Positions 37,167 to 46,112 are shown, numbered from the stretch's first letter. The stretch: 64,000 nucleotides of DNA from an uncultured Halocynthiibacter sp. (GCA_947503035.1 CANNCD010000001.1:1481216-1545215), one strand, 5' to 3'. The notes: a model not told the origin generated them from the letters alone. Numbers and translations are program-made.

Positions 37167-38048
37167 TTAAAACCGGTTTAGCGGCACTTTGATCACTGGA
37201 TTGCCATCGTCATCGGTTGGCACCTCGCCCGCGCGCATATTCACCTGAAGCGATGGAATAATCAGACGGGGCATGTCCAGCTCCGCATCGCGCGTGGTGC
37301 GAAAGGCAATGAATTCATCCCGTGTCTTGCCTTCGCCAACGTGGATGTTATGGGCCTTTTCGTCGGCAACGGTGGTTTCCCACCGAATGTCGCGCCCATT
37401 GGGGCCGTAATCGTGGCACATGAACAAACGCGTTTCATCCGGAAGCGACAGAACCTTTTGGATGCTGTCATACAACATCCCCGCATCACCCCCCGGAAAG
37501 TCGGCCCGCGCCGAGCCCCCGTCCGGCATAAACAACGTGTCCCCCGTAAACGCCGCATCCCCCGCCACATGCACCATGCAGGCGGGCGTATGGCCGGGGG
37601 TGAACATGGTGAACACCGTCATCCCGCCAACCTCATAGGTGTCGCCGTCGCGAAACAGCGCGTCAAACTGGGATCCATCCCGTTGGAATTCGGTGCCCTC
37701 GTTGAAGATTTTGCCAAAGGTGTCCTGCACGACCATGATGTTTTCGCCGATACCAATTTTGCCTCCAAGCTGACCCTGTATATAGGGTGCGGCGCTCAGG
37801 TGATCGGCATGAACATGGGTCTCGATGATCCAATCCACAATCAACCCGCGTTCCTGCACGTCCTTGATCATCGCATCGGCGTGGCCATAAGTGATACGCC
37901 CCGCAGCGTAATCAATGTCCATCACGCTATCTATGATGGCGCAATGGGCACTGTTTGGGTCTTTGACGATATAGCTGATGGTGTTGGTGGCCCCATCAAA
38001 ATGGGCAAACACTTCGGGCTTGGTTACAAGGTCGACGGGATATGTCAT
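37167..38048 (-). CDS. MBL-fold metallo-hydrolase, probable persulfide dioxygenase (Blh/ETHE1-like)
   Basis: A 293-residue beta-lactamase-fold enzyme. The metal motif HVHADH (in ETHVHADHLSAAPYI), the later GHTPACMVHVAGD and the HDYGPNGRDIRWETTV stretch are as in ETHE1/Blh glutathione-persulfide dioxygenases, including the iron-site ligands. No rhodanese domain is attached. It should oxidise persulfide sulfur to sulfite. The ATG at 38048 overlaps the upstream YeeE-like stop (ATGA), so the three genes are coupled. Confidence 0.87.
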   Translation of the reverse strand: MTYPVDLVTKPEVFAHFDGATNTISYIVKDPNSAHCAIIDSVMDIDYAAGRITYGHADAMIKDVQERGLIVDWIIETHVHADHLSAAPYIQGQLGGKIGIGENIMVVQDTFGKIFNEGTEFQRDGSQFDALFRDGDTYEVGGMTVFTMFTPGHTPACMVHVAGDAAFTGDTLFMPDGGSARADFPGGDAGMLYDSIQKVLSLPDETRLFMCHDYGPNGRDIRWETTVADEKAHNIHVGEGKTRDEFIAFRTTRDAELDMPRLIIPSLQVNMRAGEVPTDDDGNPVIKVPLNRF

Positions 38049-38476
38049 GCCTTCGTCTCCGATAAAAAACTGCGTTGAATGAATTTGGCCGCTATGATCC
38101 CCGCGATGAGGGCCGCGACGAAAACGAACACTTCGGTGCGCCCTGTTCCCAGCGCCGGAAGCGCACCACCGGGGCAGAACCCCGCAATGCCCCACCCCAC
38201 GCCAAACAGGGCCGAACCACCAATCAAAGGCAGATCAAAGTCACGTTTGGTTGGGATTTGGAACCTATCCCCCATGATGGGTGCGGGGCGACGCAAAACG
38301 ACCCGATATCCCACGAATGTCACAGCAAGGGCGCCGCCCATGACAAAGGCAAGGCTGGGATCCCATGCGCCCGCAATGTCAAAGAAATTAAGGACTTTGG
38401 CCGGATTGGCCATGCCGGATATCGAAATGCCGACACCAAAGATAAGCCCGATGAGATAACTGATGATGATACGCAT
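38045..38476 (-). CDS. YeeE/YedE-like (DUF6691) membrane protein, second half-transporter
   Basis: A 143-residue membrane protein with four hydrophobic segments. The family sign is GVGISISGMANPAKVLNFFDIAGAWDPSL, with a later GWGIAGFCPGGALPALG carrying the conserved Cys. Start is the ATG at 38476, one base after the partner's stop; the open frame further upstream is antisense noise. PmpB-like partners of this kind are implicated in moving sulfur species such as thiosulfate or sulfide. Confidence 0.87.
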   Translation of the reverse strand: MRIIISYLIGLIFGVGISISGMANPAKVLNFFDIAGAWDPSLAFVMGGALAVTFVGYRVVLRRPAPIMGDRFQIPTKRDFDLPLIGGSALFGVGWGIAGFCPGGALPALGTGRTEVFVFVAALIAGIIAAKFIQRSFLSETKA

Positions 38477-38477
38477 G

Positions 38478-38915
38478 CTAGGCCCCCAGAACATGACGAA
38501 TAACGAAAACGGTGATGCCCGTGGCCACCATGAAAACGCCGGTCGCAACGATGGAGCGTGGTGACAAACGTGCCATGCCACAGACCCCGTGGCCCGAGGT
38601 ACAACCGCCGCCGAACGTCACGCCCAGACCCACGATGAAACCTCCAAACGCCAGCATCGATGTGGACACCGGAACCGCGACAGCAGGCATTTCGCCCGAA
38701 ATCGCCAACACCGCAAGCGGGCCGGATATCATGCCGACCACGACCGCAGCGCGCCATGACCAATCGGAGAATGACGCTGGCGCGATGACACCCGCAAGCA
38801 CTCCGGTGGCCCCCATGATGCGCCCCATAAGCCCCATCAACATCACCGCCGCGATCCCAATAAGCGCCCCGCCTGCCAAAGACGTCAGCGGGGTAAATGT
38901 GGTTTCAATGATCAT
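38478..38915 (-). CDS. YeeE/YedE-like membrane protein, first half-transporter
   Basis: A 145-residue protein with four hydrophobic segments, matching PmpA-like proteins that sit beside DUF6691 partners. The motif GLGVTFGGGCTSGHGVCGMARLSPRSI holds the conserved cysteines of the YeeE fold. It overlaps the DUF2892 gene by 4 bases and is followed at once by its partner, so the two halves are probably one transporter. Confidence 0.88.
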   Translation of the reverse strand: MIIETTFTPLTSLAGGALIGIAAVMLMGLMGRIMGATGVLAGVIAPASFSDWSWRAAVVVGMISGPLAVLAISGEMPAVAVPVSTSMLAFGGFIVGLGVTFGGGCTSGHGVCGMARLSPRSIVATGVFMVATGITVFVIRHVLGA

Positions 38916-39106
38916 TTTTTACAGGTCCGCAGGCCGAATAGACGATAGAGCGGACAGAATTTGATCGCTGCGGTCACCACCAGAACGATGCCGACAACCA
39001 CGGCAATTGCGGCACCGGATTGAAATACGGTCAGGCCGGCGATGATCAACACAGCGCCAATGATAAGACGGATCAAACGATCAAGATTTCCAAGATTAAT
39101 GGGCAT
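38912..39106 (-). CDS. DUF2892-family small membrane protein
   Basis: A 64-residue protein with two membrane helices and the family opening NLGNLDRLIRLIIGAVLI. The C-terminus CPLYRLFGLRTCKK has two cysteines, as in DUF2892 proteins that accompany rhodanese and sulfide-oxidation genes (YgaP-type). It is first of the overlapping persulfide operon. The exact role is unknown. Confidence 0.85.
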   Translation of the reverse strand: MPINLGNLDRLIRLIIGAVLIIAGLTVFQSGAAIAVVVGIVLVVTAAIKFCPLYRLFGLRTCKK

Positions 39107-39164
39107 AGGACAGCTCCCTTTTTGATGTGCTGTCCCTTATTTAGCGAGCGGCGCAAAATCCCAC

Positions 39165-39179
39165 GGTGACATTGTCACC
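39165..39179. promoter_or_regulatory. Palindrome before the persulfide operon (candidate Crp/Fnr operator)
   Basis: GGTGAC-ATT-GTCACC has 6-bp perfect arms. It lies 59 bases upstream of the DUF2892 start and just after the Crp/Fnr gene. It resembles a Crp-type GTGA/TCAC site but with five rather than six bases between the tetramers, so assignment is tentative. Confidence 0.5.
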
Positions 39180-39190
39180 ATAGCCATCAT

Positions 39191-39868
39191 TTATACGCCG
39201 CGATGCCCCGCCAGCCGTGCAAGCGCATCTTGGTCCATCAAATCAACCACACCGCGCGCCTGTTCAACCCAGCCACGACGCTGAAATTCCTGAAGCTGGC
39301 GCGACACGACCTCGCGGGCGGTGCCAAGTTCAACAGACAGTTTTTGGTGCGTCGTCGAAACCCGATCCTTGCCTTCGGCCAAAACCAAAAGCCGATCCGC
39401 CAGCCGCACATCAATCCGTTGAAACGCGACCTCGTCGACCATCAGAAAAAGATCGGTAATCCGTTTGGAGAACGCGGCGAACACAAAGTCGCGGAACGGT
39501 TTCGACTGGGCGACCAGATCGTCAAACACGCCACGGGGAATGGCGGCGGCTTGGACGGTTGTTTCGGTGATGCCCTCGGCGGAATAGTCATCATAGGCCA
39601 ACAAACAGGCCGTGGTCAGGACACAGCTCTGCCCCGCTTGGATGCGATAGAGAACAATTTCGTGACCCGTGTCGGACACCTGCTGAACACGCACCGTACC
39701 TTCGAGAAGGAACAACATATGTTCTGGCGAATTTCCGGGACCGAAAATAGTCGTGCCCGCATCCACATCAATGATCGCGCTTTGGCTGCGCAGGATGTCC
39801 TGTGTCGGTGGGTCTAGGCGGGCAAGACCCGCAAACCGTTCAATCCAATTCATAGCAGGCTGTGTCAT
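39191..39868 (-). CDS. Crp/Fnr-family transcriptional regulator
   Basis: A 225-residue regulator. The cyclic-nucleotide-like sensor domain (about residues 15-130) contains PGNSPEHMLFLLEGTVRVQQ, and the C-terminal winged helix contains SVELGTAREVVSRQLQEFQRRGWV. It lacks the N-terminal cysteine cluster of true Fnr. It has a few cysteines, for example in SCVLTTACLLAY, that could sense sulfane sulfur as in FisR/CstR-like cases; that is an inference. It heads the persulfide genes on the same strand and likely controls them. Confidence 0.88.
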   Translation of the reverse strand: MTQPAMNWIERFAGLARLDPPTQDILRSQSAIIDVDAGTTIFGPGNSPEHMLFLLEGTVRVQQVSDTGHEIVLYRIQAGQSCVLTTACLLAYDDYSAEGITETTVQAAAIPRGVFDDLVAQSKPFRDFVFAAFSKRITDLFLMVDEVAFQRIDVRLADRLLVLAEGKDRVSTTHQKLSVELGTAREVVSRQLQEFQRRGWVEQARGVVDLMDQDALARLAGHRGV

Positions 39869-39936
39869 CAAGGGTCCGTTCCGTTCTTTTGATCCATCAC
39901 CAGTTTGCCATTCGCCCCAACAAAATCCAACCGCTC

Positions 39937-40932
39937 CTATTGGATAATCGCATTTTCCCATTCTTTTATGAATGTTCGCCGCTTAAGCCGATCAAGATAG
40001 GTCATGAGCGCGGGCTCAAGGTGGATGGTCGGCCTTGTGATACCGGTGTCAATTGGCCGAAGCCCCCCTTCGGTCATTGCCGTATTCGTCTGTGTCGCGA
40101 TCAAATGGCGCACAAAGGCGGCGGACGCATCAGGGTGCGGGGCGTGATCCGACACCATGGCGGTGCGCATCATTGTGGTCGGAAAATCCGAGGGCAAAAT
40201 GATCTGGATCTTGTCCGCGATGTCGCTGCGCGCTTCGGCATAGCTCCCTAGGACATTATAGGCGACGGCGATGTCACCTGACGCCAGATCATCCAGCATT
40301 TCGCCCGAACAACAATAGAGCCGCGTGCCCAGCCCGCCCATGACCTCCATCAGGCGCCAATAGGTTTCTGACGCCCGCGCATCCTGCGTAGCAAAAAGAT
40401 AGCCAAGGCCGGATCGACGCACATCATATGTCCCCAAATTATGGGCAAAGAAATATGGTCGGTCGCGCAGTGCTTTGATCAGTTCCTGACGGGTCTGTGG
40501 GACATCGCGGCCCTGAAACGCGGCCCGATTAATCACGATCGCGGCGGGTTCCACCGTAAAGGCGAACAGGCTTTGACGCCATTTCGCCCAGTCGGGCAAC
40601 ACCGTTTCCGTAACCTTGGCCGCAAAGCCGTCGTTCACCAGCTTAAGCTGAAGGTCCATCGCGCTTGAGATGACAACATCGAACGTGTCGGGGGCGGCGC
40701 GGAATATGCCATCAATATCCGCCGTTCCCATGACCAGATATTCAACCGCGACCTCGGGATTCAGGGCGACAAATTCATCGATGATCGGCTCAAGGAATGC
40801 GGTGTCTGTGCTGGAAATAATTCGAAGCGAAACCGCCGGCTCGCCTGACTGGAAAACGCGGCGATCCTCCCATATTTGGGCATTTGCGATTTGGGCGCAG
40901 AATAGAAACGTTAAAAGGACAAGGTAACGCAT
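39937..40932 (-). CDS. Periplasmic ABC-type solute-binding protein linked to a two-component pair
   Basis: A 331-residue protein with a signal peptide (MRYLVLLTFLFCAQIANA, cut near residue 18) and the two-lobed fold of iron/spermidine-type binding proteins (family 1, ISSTDTAFLEPIIDEFVALNPEV near the mature start). No ABC permease or ATPase is nearby. Its ATG overlaps the end of the sensor-kinase gene by 22 bases, so it is third gene of a regulator-kinase-binding protein operon. It probably presents a ligand to the kinase sensor rather than to a transporter. Confidence 0.85.
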   Translation of the reverse strand: MRYLVLLTFLFCAQIANAQIWEDRRVFQSGEPAVSLRIISSTDTAFLEPIIDEFVALNPEVAVEYLVMGTADIDGIFRAAPDTFDVVISSAMDLQLKLVNDGFAAKVTETVLPDWAKWRQSLFAFTVEPAAIVINRAAFQGRDVPQTRQELIKALRDRPYFFAHNLGTYDVRRSGLGYLFATQDARASETYWRLMEVMGGLGTRLYCCSGEMLDDLASGDIAVAYNVLGSYAEARSDIADKIQIILPSDFPTTMMRTAMVSDHAPHPDASAAFVRHLIATQTNTAMTEGGLRPIDTGITRPTIHLEPALMTYLDRLKRRTFIKEWENAIIQ

Positions 40933-42281
40933 GCGCCCCCCTTTTCGGTGTTGGAGAGGGTCAAGGCGCCGTCATGGGCCACGGCGACGTCCTTGGCGAT
41001 GGTCAAGCCAAGCCCGGAACCGATGATGCCACCCGCGTTGTCACCCCGCGCAAACCGCACCGTCAACCCGTCCATATCTTGCGTTGGAAAACCTGGTCCC
41101 TGATCGATAATTGACACGGCGGGACGCGGCGCATGTTCAACCCTGATCGTCACGACGGTCTCGTGCGGAGCATATTTGAGCGCATTGTCGATCAGGTTGC
41201 GAATGGCATTCTGGATCAAGATCTCATCCCCCGACACCGCAACCGGCCCCTGAGTTTCGAAGACCAAATCCACATCTTTCATCTCGGCAATGGGGGACAG
41301 TCGCATGACAAGGTCCTCAACCAGCGCCCCAAGATCAAGATCCTTGCGTTCAAGGTGATCCGCGCGAAAGGTGATCATCGCATGATCCAAAAGCTGGGTC
41401 GCGGCGCGCGAGCTTTCGTCAATCGCACGCACCATGGCGCGCAATGCGTCGCGGTTTTCCTGACGGCTTACGCGTTGCAATGTCGATTCCGCATATGTGC
41501 GCACCGTCGCCAAGGGCGTGCGGACACGGTGCGCGGCCTCGGCGATGAAATCTTCGGAGCGGGTCAGCGATTGGTCCAACCGCCCCATAAGACGGTTAAG
41601 CGAAGACACAAGTGGCACCAATTCGGACGGCACCTGTTTTTCAAAGGGGCGCAAATCCTGTGGTCCACGCCGCGCCACCGATGTCGCAAGGCGGCTCAGA
41701 GGATCGATTGTTGCCGAGGCCGCGACGACCGACAACGCCGTAACCAGCCCAAAGAACAGAGCACAAAACAGGGCGACGGTCCGCGAAATGTCCTGCAACG
41801 TTCCGGCAAGCGCGTCCTGCGTTTGCGCCACTGTGACGGCGATGCGGGTGCGTTCGCTTGCGCCGATCAGCATACGGGTCGCGCTGGCCTGCCGCACGAC
41901 GGTCCCGTCAACCAATGCGGTGGAAAACTGGGCCTCGTCCGCAATCCGGCCGGCCGGAAGCGGCAGATCCGCATAGCCCGACAACAGGCGCCGGTCCTGA
42001 TAAATCCCGTAAAAAACGCGGTCGTCACGGTCGGTGTCCAGCATGGAAAAGGACGCATAGGGGAAGTCGACCTCGACCTGCCCATCGCGGATCACCGCCG
42101 CATCTAAAATCGACGACACCGAGGCGCGCAAGATGCTGTCTTGGCTGTCTTGGGCGATCTGGGCCGCGTAATGGCGCACCACGAAAAACAGCAAAACCGA
42201 TAGGATCGCCGCCCCCGAAATCAATGAAATCATCAGCCGGCGGCGCAGGGATCCCGAGACGCGAACCAGATCATCCATCAT
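40911..42281 (-). CDS. tctE: Sensor histidine kinase, TctE/QseC type
   Basis: A 456-residue membrane kinase. Two helices (about residues 18-40 and 160-185) flank a short periplasmic sensor. A HAMP segment follows, then H-box EAAHRVRTPLATVRTYAES, N-box IQNAIRNLIDNALKYAP and the ATP lid around DQGPGF and GSGLGLTIA. The start overlaps the end of the response-regulator gene by about 11 bases. It faces tctCBA and should sense a carboxylate that the transporter takes up. Confidence 0.88.
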   Translation of the reverse strand: MMDDLVRVSGSLRRRLMISLISGAAILSVLLFFVVRHYAAQIAQDSQDSILRASVSSILDAAVIRDGQVEVDFPYASFSMLDTDRDDRVFYGIYQDRRLLSGYADLPLPAGRIADEAQFSTALVDGTVVRQASATRMLIGASERTRIAVTVAQTQDALAGTLQDISRTVALFCALFFGLVTALSVVAASATIDPLSRLATSVARRGPQDLRPFEKQVPSELVPLVSSLNRLMGRLDQSLTRSEDFIAEAAHRVRTPLATVRTYAESTLQRVSRQENRDALRAMVRAIDESSRAATQLLDHAMITFRADHLERKDLDLGALVEDLVMRLSPIAEMKDVDLVFETQGPVAVSGDEILIQNAIRNLIDNALKYAPHETVVTIRVEHAPRPAVSIIDQGPGFPTQDMDGLTVRFARGDNAGGIIGSGLGLTIAKDVAVAHDGALTLSNTEKGGACVTLSF

Positions 42282-42936
42282 CAAGCCGATAGCCAAGACC
42301 ACGCATGGTCGTGATCGTCAGGGAGGTGTTCTCAAGATGTTTTCGCAGACGCGCGATATAGACCTCAATCGCATTTTCCGACACGTCAACGTCATAGGAA
42401 AACAGCCGGTCCACCAGTTTCTGTTTCGAAAAAATCTGCCCCCGCGCATTCAAAAGCACCTCAAACAGGCGCAGTTCACGGTTGCGCAAATTCACTACTT
42501 CGCCGCGCACGGTGAGCTGTCCCGCGAGGGTGTTAAACGACACATCCCCGAAATCCAAAACGGGCTGAGACGTCCCCCCATTGCGCCGCAAAACGGCACG
42601 ACAACGGGCCTGAAGCTCGGCGTGATCAAAGGGTTTGGTGACGTAATCATCGGCGCCCAGATCAAGCATGCTGATTCTGTCAGAAACCTGCGAACGGGCG
42701 GTCAAAACGATGACGGGCGTGTCTTTTTGACGGGCGCGGTGGTGGCGCAGAAAACTGGTGCCGTCCCCATCGGGCAACATAATATCAAGCAGAATAAGAT
42801 CGTAATCCCCCGTATCCGAGAACGCGATGGCATCTTGAATTTTATCAGCATGATCAATGACATGACCATCCATCGAAAACCGTGAAATCACGGCGTTCGC
42901 CAATTCAATATTGTCTTCGACCAATAGAAATTTCAT
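42271..42936 (-). CDS. tctD: OmpR-family response regulator, TctD type
   Basis: A 221-residue regulator. The receiver domain has MKFLLVEDN, the phospho-Asp in LILLDIMLPDGDG and the Lys in YVTKPF. The winged helix of OmpR type holds VNLRNRELRLFEVLLNARGQIFSK and ENAIEVYIARLRKHL. The ATG at 42936 follows GAAGG. It is divergent from tctC with 107 bases between, so it likely activates the transporter operon. Confidence 0.92.
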   Translation of the reverse strand: MKFLLVEDNIELANAVISRFSMDGHVIDHADKIQDAIAFSDTGDYDLILLDIMLPDGDGTSFLRHHRARQKDTPVIVLTARSQVSDRISMLDLGADDYVTKPFDHAELQARCRAVLRRNGGTSQPVLDFGDVSFNTLAGQLTVRGEVVNLRNRELRLFEVLLNARGQIFSKQKLVDRLFSYDVDVSENAIEVYIARLRKHLENTSLTITTMRGLGYRLDDG

Positions 42937-43043
42937 AGGGCCTTCGCTCTGATTTTTCGGGGATGACAGGTTTGTGACAGGTTCGTTTGTTCTGGTGTCA
43001 AAGCTGGCCACAGAAGTGGCGAGTTGTCAAATGGGAGGACATT

Positions 43044-44030
43044 ATGAAGAATTTTAAGCTGGGCCGACGCGCCCTAATGGCTGGCGCTGCCGCAGCTCTT
43101 GCGTTCACGTCACCTGCGTTTGCAGATGGTCACCAAAAGGTCGATAGCATCCATTTCCTTATCCCCGGTGGTGCCGGTGGTGGCTGGGATGGCACGGCGC
43201 GTGGCACCGGTGAGGCGCTGACCAAATCCGGTCTTGTGGGCAATGCGTCCTATGAGAACATGTCCGGCGGCGGGGGCGGCAAGGCCATTGGTTACCTTAT
43301 CGAAAACGCCGAGAGCAACCACGGCACATTGATGGTGAATTCCACCCCTATCGTGATCCGCTCCCTGACCGGCGTGTTCCCGTATAACTTCCGCGACCTG
43401 ACGCTTGTCTCTGGCACAATCGGTGACTATGCGGCGATCGTTGTGGGTAAAGACAGCCCGATCAATTCCATGGACGATCTTTTGGCGGCCTATGACGCGG
43501 ATGCGGCTGGCACGGCCATCGGTGGCGGCTCGGTTCCGGGCGGCATGGATCACCTTGTGGCGGCGATGGTATTTGAGGCCGCAGGCAAAGATGCCTTGGG
43601 CGTGAAATACATCCCCTATGACGCGGGCGGCAAGGCCATGGCGGCGCTTCTGTCTGGTGAAATCGCGGCGCTCTCGACTGGCTTCTCCGAGGCGGTTGAC
43701 CTTGCGGCGGCGGGTGAGATCAAGATCATCGGTGTGACATCGGACGAACGCGTTGACGCATCCCCCGACGCCATGACCATGAAGGAACAGGGCATCGACA
43801 CCACCTTCGTGAACTGGCGCGGGTTCTTTGGTGCGCCTGATCTGCCGGCGGAAGAGGTTGCAGCATATCAAGACGCCATCTCGGCGATGTATGACACCGC
43901 CGAATGGGAAGACGTGCGCGCACGCAACGGTTGGGTCAACATCCACAACTCTGGTGCCGATTTCGAAGCCTTCCTTGAGGCCCAAGAAACAGTCATCGGC
44001 GATCTGATGAAAAAGCTCGGCTTCCTATAA
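43044..44030 (+). CDS. tctC: Tripartite tricarboxylate transporter substrate-binding protein
   Basis: A periplasmic TctC/Bug-family protein of 328 residues. The leader has an Arg-Arg pair (LGRRALMAG) and is cut near AFA-DGHQK; the twin Arg may allow Tat export but the motif is incomplete. The mature start IHFLIPGGAGGGWDGTARGTGEAL is typical. The ATG at 43044 has GGGAGGA upstream. The ligand may be citrate or another carboxylate. A strong hairpin follows the gene. Confidence 0.93.
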   Translation: MKNFKLGRRALMAGAAAALAFTSPAFADGHQKVDSIHFLIPGGAGGGWDGTARGTGEALTKSGLVGNASYENMSGGGGGKAIGYLIENAESNHGTLMVNSTPIVIRSLTGVFPYNFRDLTLVSGTIGDYAAIVVGKDSPINSMDDLLAAYDADAAGTAIGGGSVPGGMDHLVAAMVFEAAGKDALGVKYIPYDAGGKAMAALLSGEIAALSTGFSEAVDLAAAGEIKIIGVTSDERVDASPDAMTMKEQGIDTTFVNWRGFFGAPDLPAEEVAAYQDAISAMYDTAEWEDVRARNGWVNIHNSGADFEAFLEAQETVIGDLMKKLGFL

Positions 44031-44046
44031 GGTCGACGATTTCTAC

Positions 44047-44080
44047 CGGCCAAGCGGCGACCCCGCTTGGCCGATTTTTT
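44047..44080 (+). terminator. Intrinsic terminator/attenuator between tctC and tctB
   Basis: An 11-bp perfect stem (CGGCCAAGCGG/CCGCTTGGCCG, 44047-44073) with a 5-base loop is followed by six T bases (44075-44080). Since tctB and tctA follow on the same strand, it likely ends most transcripts and leaves binding protein in excess. Confidence 0.85.
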
Positions 44081-44100
44081 ACATTTGGGGGGACTATGTG

Positions 44101-44586
44101 ATGGCACTTGATCGTTGGATCGCGCTCATCTTACTCGGATTTTGTTTGGTCTATGGCTATACGGCTTGGTTCACGATGGATGCATCCCTTGCACCGTTTA
44201 TGAAACGCAATCCCGTCTGGCCAAGCACATTTCCAAAGCTGTTGTCGGTGATGGGCATCGGCGCATCGTTGATCATTCTCTTTGGTCTGGAAAAGAACGA
44301 AGGGCCAAAACCCGTCGAAATCGATTACCGGCGGTTGCTTGACTATAACCTTGGTCAGGCGGTCACGTTGCTGGCGCTTATGGTGGCTTATGCGATCTGT
44401 CTGCGCCCTGTTGGGTTTATCATTTCCACCGGCGCGTTTTTGATCCTTGGCAGTGTGGTTCTGGGCGAACGCAAGTGGCACGTCATGATCCCCGTTGCGG
44501 CGATTGCGACATTGGTCGTGTGGTATTTGGTGCAACAGGTTCTGGGCATCTACCTGCGCCCGCTCCCCGGTTTTCTAGGAGGATAA
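44101..44586 (+). CDS. tctB: Tripartite tricarboxylate transporter small permease subunit
   Basis: A 161-residue inner-membrane protein with four predicted helices, of TctB length and layout (LIPV-poor soluble loop after helix 1, KRNPVWPSTFPKLL). I chose the ATG at 44101; the GTG just before it is also in frame, and GGGGGGA lies upstream of both. It ends one base before tctA begins. Confidence 0.88.
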   Translation: MALDRWIALILLGFCLVYGYTAWFTMDASLAPFMKRNPVWPSTFPKLLSVMGIGASLIILFGLEKNEGPKPVEIDYRRLLDYNLGQAVTLLALMVAYAICLRPVGFIISTGAFLILGSVVLGERKWHVMIPVAAIATLVVWYLVQQVLGIYLRPLPGFLGG

Positions 44587-44587
44587 C

Positions 44588-46102
44588 ATGCTAGAAGGCA
44601 TTCTTTTGGGCCTGCAAACGGCCTTTTCCATTCAAATGTTGGCCATGGTCATCGGCGGCTGTTTGATCGGCACATTCATCGGCATGTTGCCCGGTCTGGG
44701 CCCGATGTCGATCATCGCGATCATGATCCCCGTGGCGATTTCCATGGGCGACCCTGCGGCGGCGGTCATCCTGCTTGCGGGTGTGTATTACGGCGCGATT
44801 TTCGGCGGCTCGACCTCTTCGATCCTGCTTAATGCGCCCGGTGTCGCGGGCACCGTCGCCACCAGCTTTGACGGCTATCCCATGGCGAAACAGGGCAAGG
44901 CCGGCAAGGCATTGACCATCGCCGCCATCGCAAGCTTTTGCGGCGGCACCATCGGCGCGGTCTTGTTGATGGTCTTTGCACCGGCCCTGTCGTCCGTCGC
45001 TCTGTTGTTCCATTCGGCGGAATATTTCGCGCTGATGGTTGTGGGTCTGTCGGCCATCGCGGCGTTTTCCGGCGCAGGTCAGGTCGCCAAGGCGATGATC
45101 ATGACCCTTTTGGGTCTGATGCTCGGCACTGTTGGCGAAGGCACAATGTTCAGCCTGCCGCGATTCACCATGGGCATTATGGATCTTCAGTCGGGTCTGG
45201 GATTTGTGACCCTTGCCATGGCGATGTTCGCCCTGCCCGAGGCGCTTTTCCTTGTTCTGAAACCTGCCGAGGCGGGCCAAGGTCAGGCCGAAGCCATCAA
45301 GGATCTGCGCATCACCCGCGCCGAGGCAAAATCCATTGCCCCCGTCATCGGGCGCCAATCGATCCAAGGTTTCTTTATCGGCGTTCTCCCCGGTGCGGGT
45401 GCCACAATCGCGAGCTTCCTCGGCTATGCGGTGGAACGTAACATCGCCACCAAGGAAGAACAGGATCAGTTCGGCAAAGGGTCAATCAAAGGCCTTGCCG
45501 CACCCGAGACCGCGAATAACGCCGCCTGTACGGGGTCCTTTGTGCCGCTTTTGACGCTGGGTATTCCGGGGTCTGGGACCACGGCGATTTTGCTGGGCGC
45601 ATTGATCGCGTTGAACGTGACCCCCGGTCCGCGTTTGATGATCGATGAGCCCCAGATTTTCTGGGCGGTGATTATTTCGATGTATATCGGGAACTTTGTT
45701 CTGTTGGTTTTGAACCTGCCGTTGATCCCATATATCGCGAAAATCCTGTCGGTTCCGCGCAACTACCTTATCCCGTTCATTTTGTTCTTTACCCTGATGG
45801 GGGCCTATATTGGACAAAACAACGCGACCGAACTGTTGCTGCTTGTGGCGTTTGGGATTTGCGCGACGGCGTTCCGGTTTGCGGACTACCCGCTTGCGCC
45901 GCTTTTGATCGGGTTCATCTTGGGCGGCATGCTCGAAGACAACTTTGCCCGCTCGATGCAGCTTTATGATGGGATTTCGTTCATCTGGGAACGTCCGATG
46001 ACTCTTGGCCTTTTGGTGATCGCTGTGGCCTTGGTCATCCTGCCCAGCTATCGCGCGCGCCGTGCCCGTCTTCGGGCGGCTGGTGTGGCCGACGGCGATT
46101 GA
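44588..46102 (+). CDS. tctA: Tripartite tricarboxylate transporter large permease subunit
   Basis: A 504-residue protein with about 12 membrane helices. Family stretches include GTFIGMLPGLGPMSIIAIM, GGSTSSILLNAPGVAGTVATSFDGYPMAKQGKAG and the second-half repeat GVLPGAGATIASFLGY. AGGAGG overlaps the end of tctB just upstream. With TctB it forms the cation-driven importer served by TctC. Confidence 0.95.
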   Translation: MLEGILLGLQTAFSIQMLAMVIGGCLIGTFIGMLPGLGPMSIIAIMIPVAISMGDPAAAVILLAGVYYGAIFGGSTSSILLNAPGVAGTVATSFDGYPMAKQGKAGKALTIAAIASFCGGTIGAVLLMVFAPALSSVALLFHSAEYFALMVVGLSAIAAFSGAGQVAKAMIMTLLGLMLGTVGEGTMFSLPRFTMGIMDLQSGLGFVTLAMAMFALPEALFLVLKPAEAGQGQAEAIKDLRITRAEAKSIAPVIGRQSIQGFFIGVLPGAGATIASFLGYAVERNIATKEEQDQFGKGSIKGLAAPETANNAACTGSFVPLLTLGIPGSGTTAILLGALIALNVTPGPRLMIDEPQIFWAVIISMYIGNFVLLVLNLPLIPYIAKILSVPRNYLIPFILFFTLMGAYIGQNNATELLLLVAFGICATAFRFADYPLAPLLIGFILGGMLEDNFARSMQLYDGISFIWERPMTLGLLVIAVALVILPSYRARRARLRAAGVADGD

Positions 46103-46112
46103 TGATACAAAC

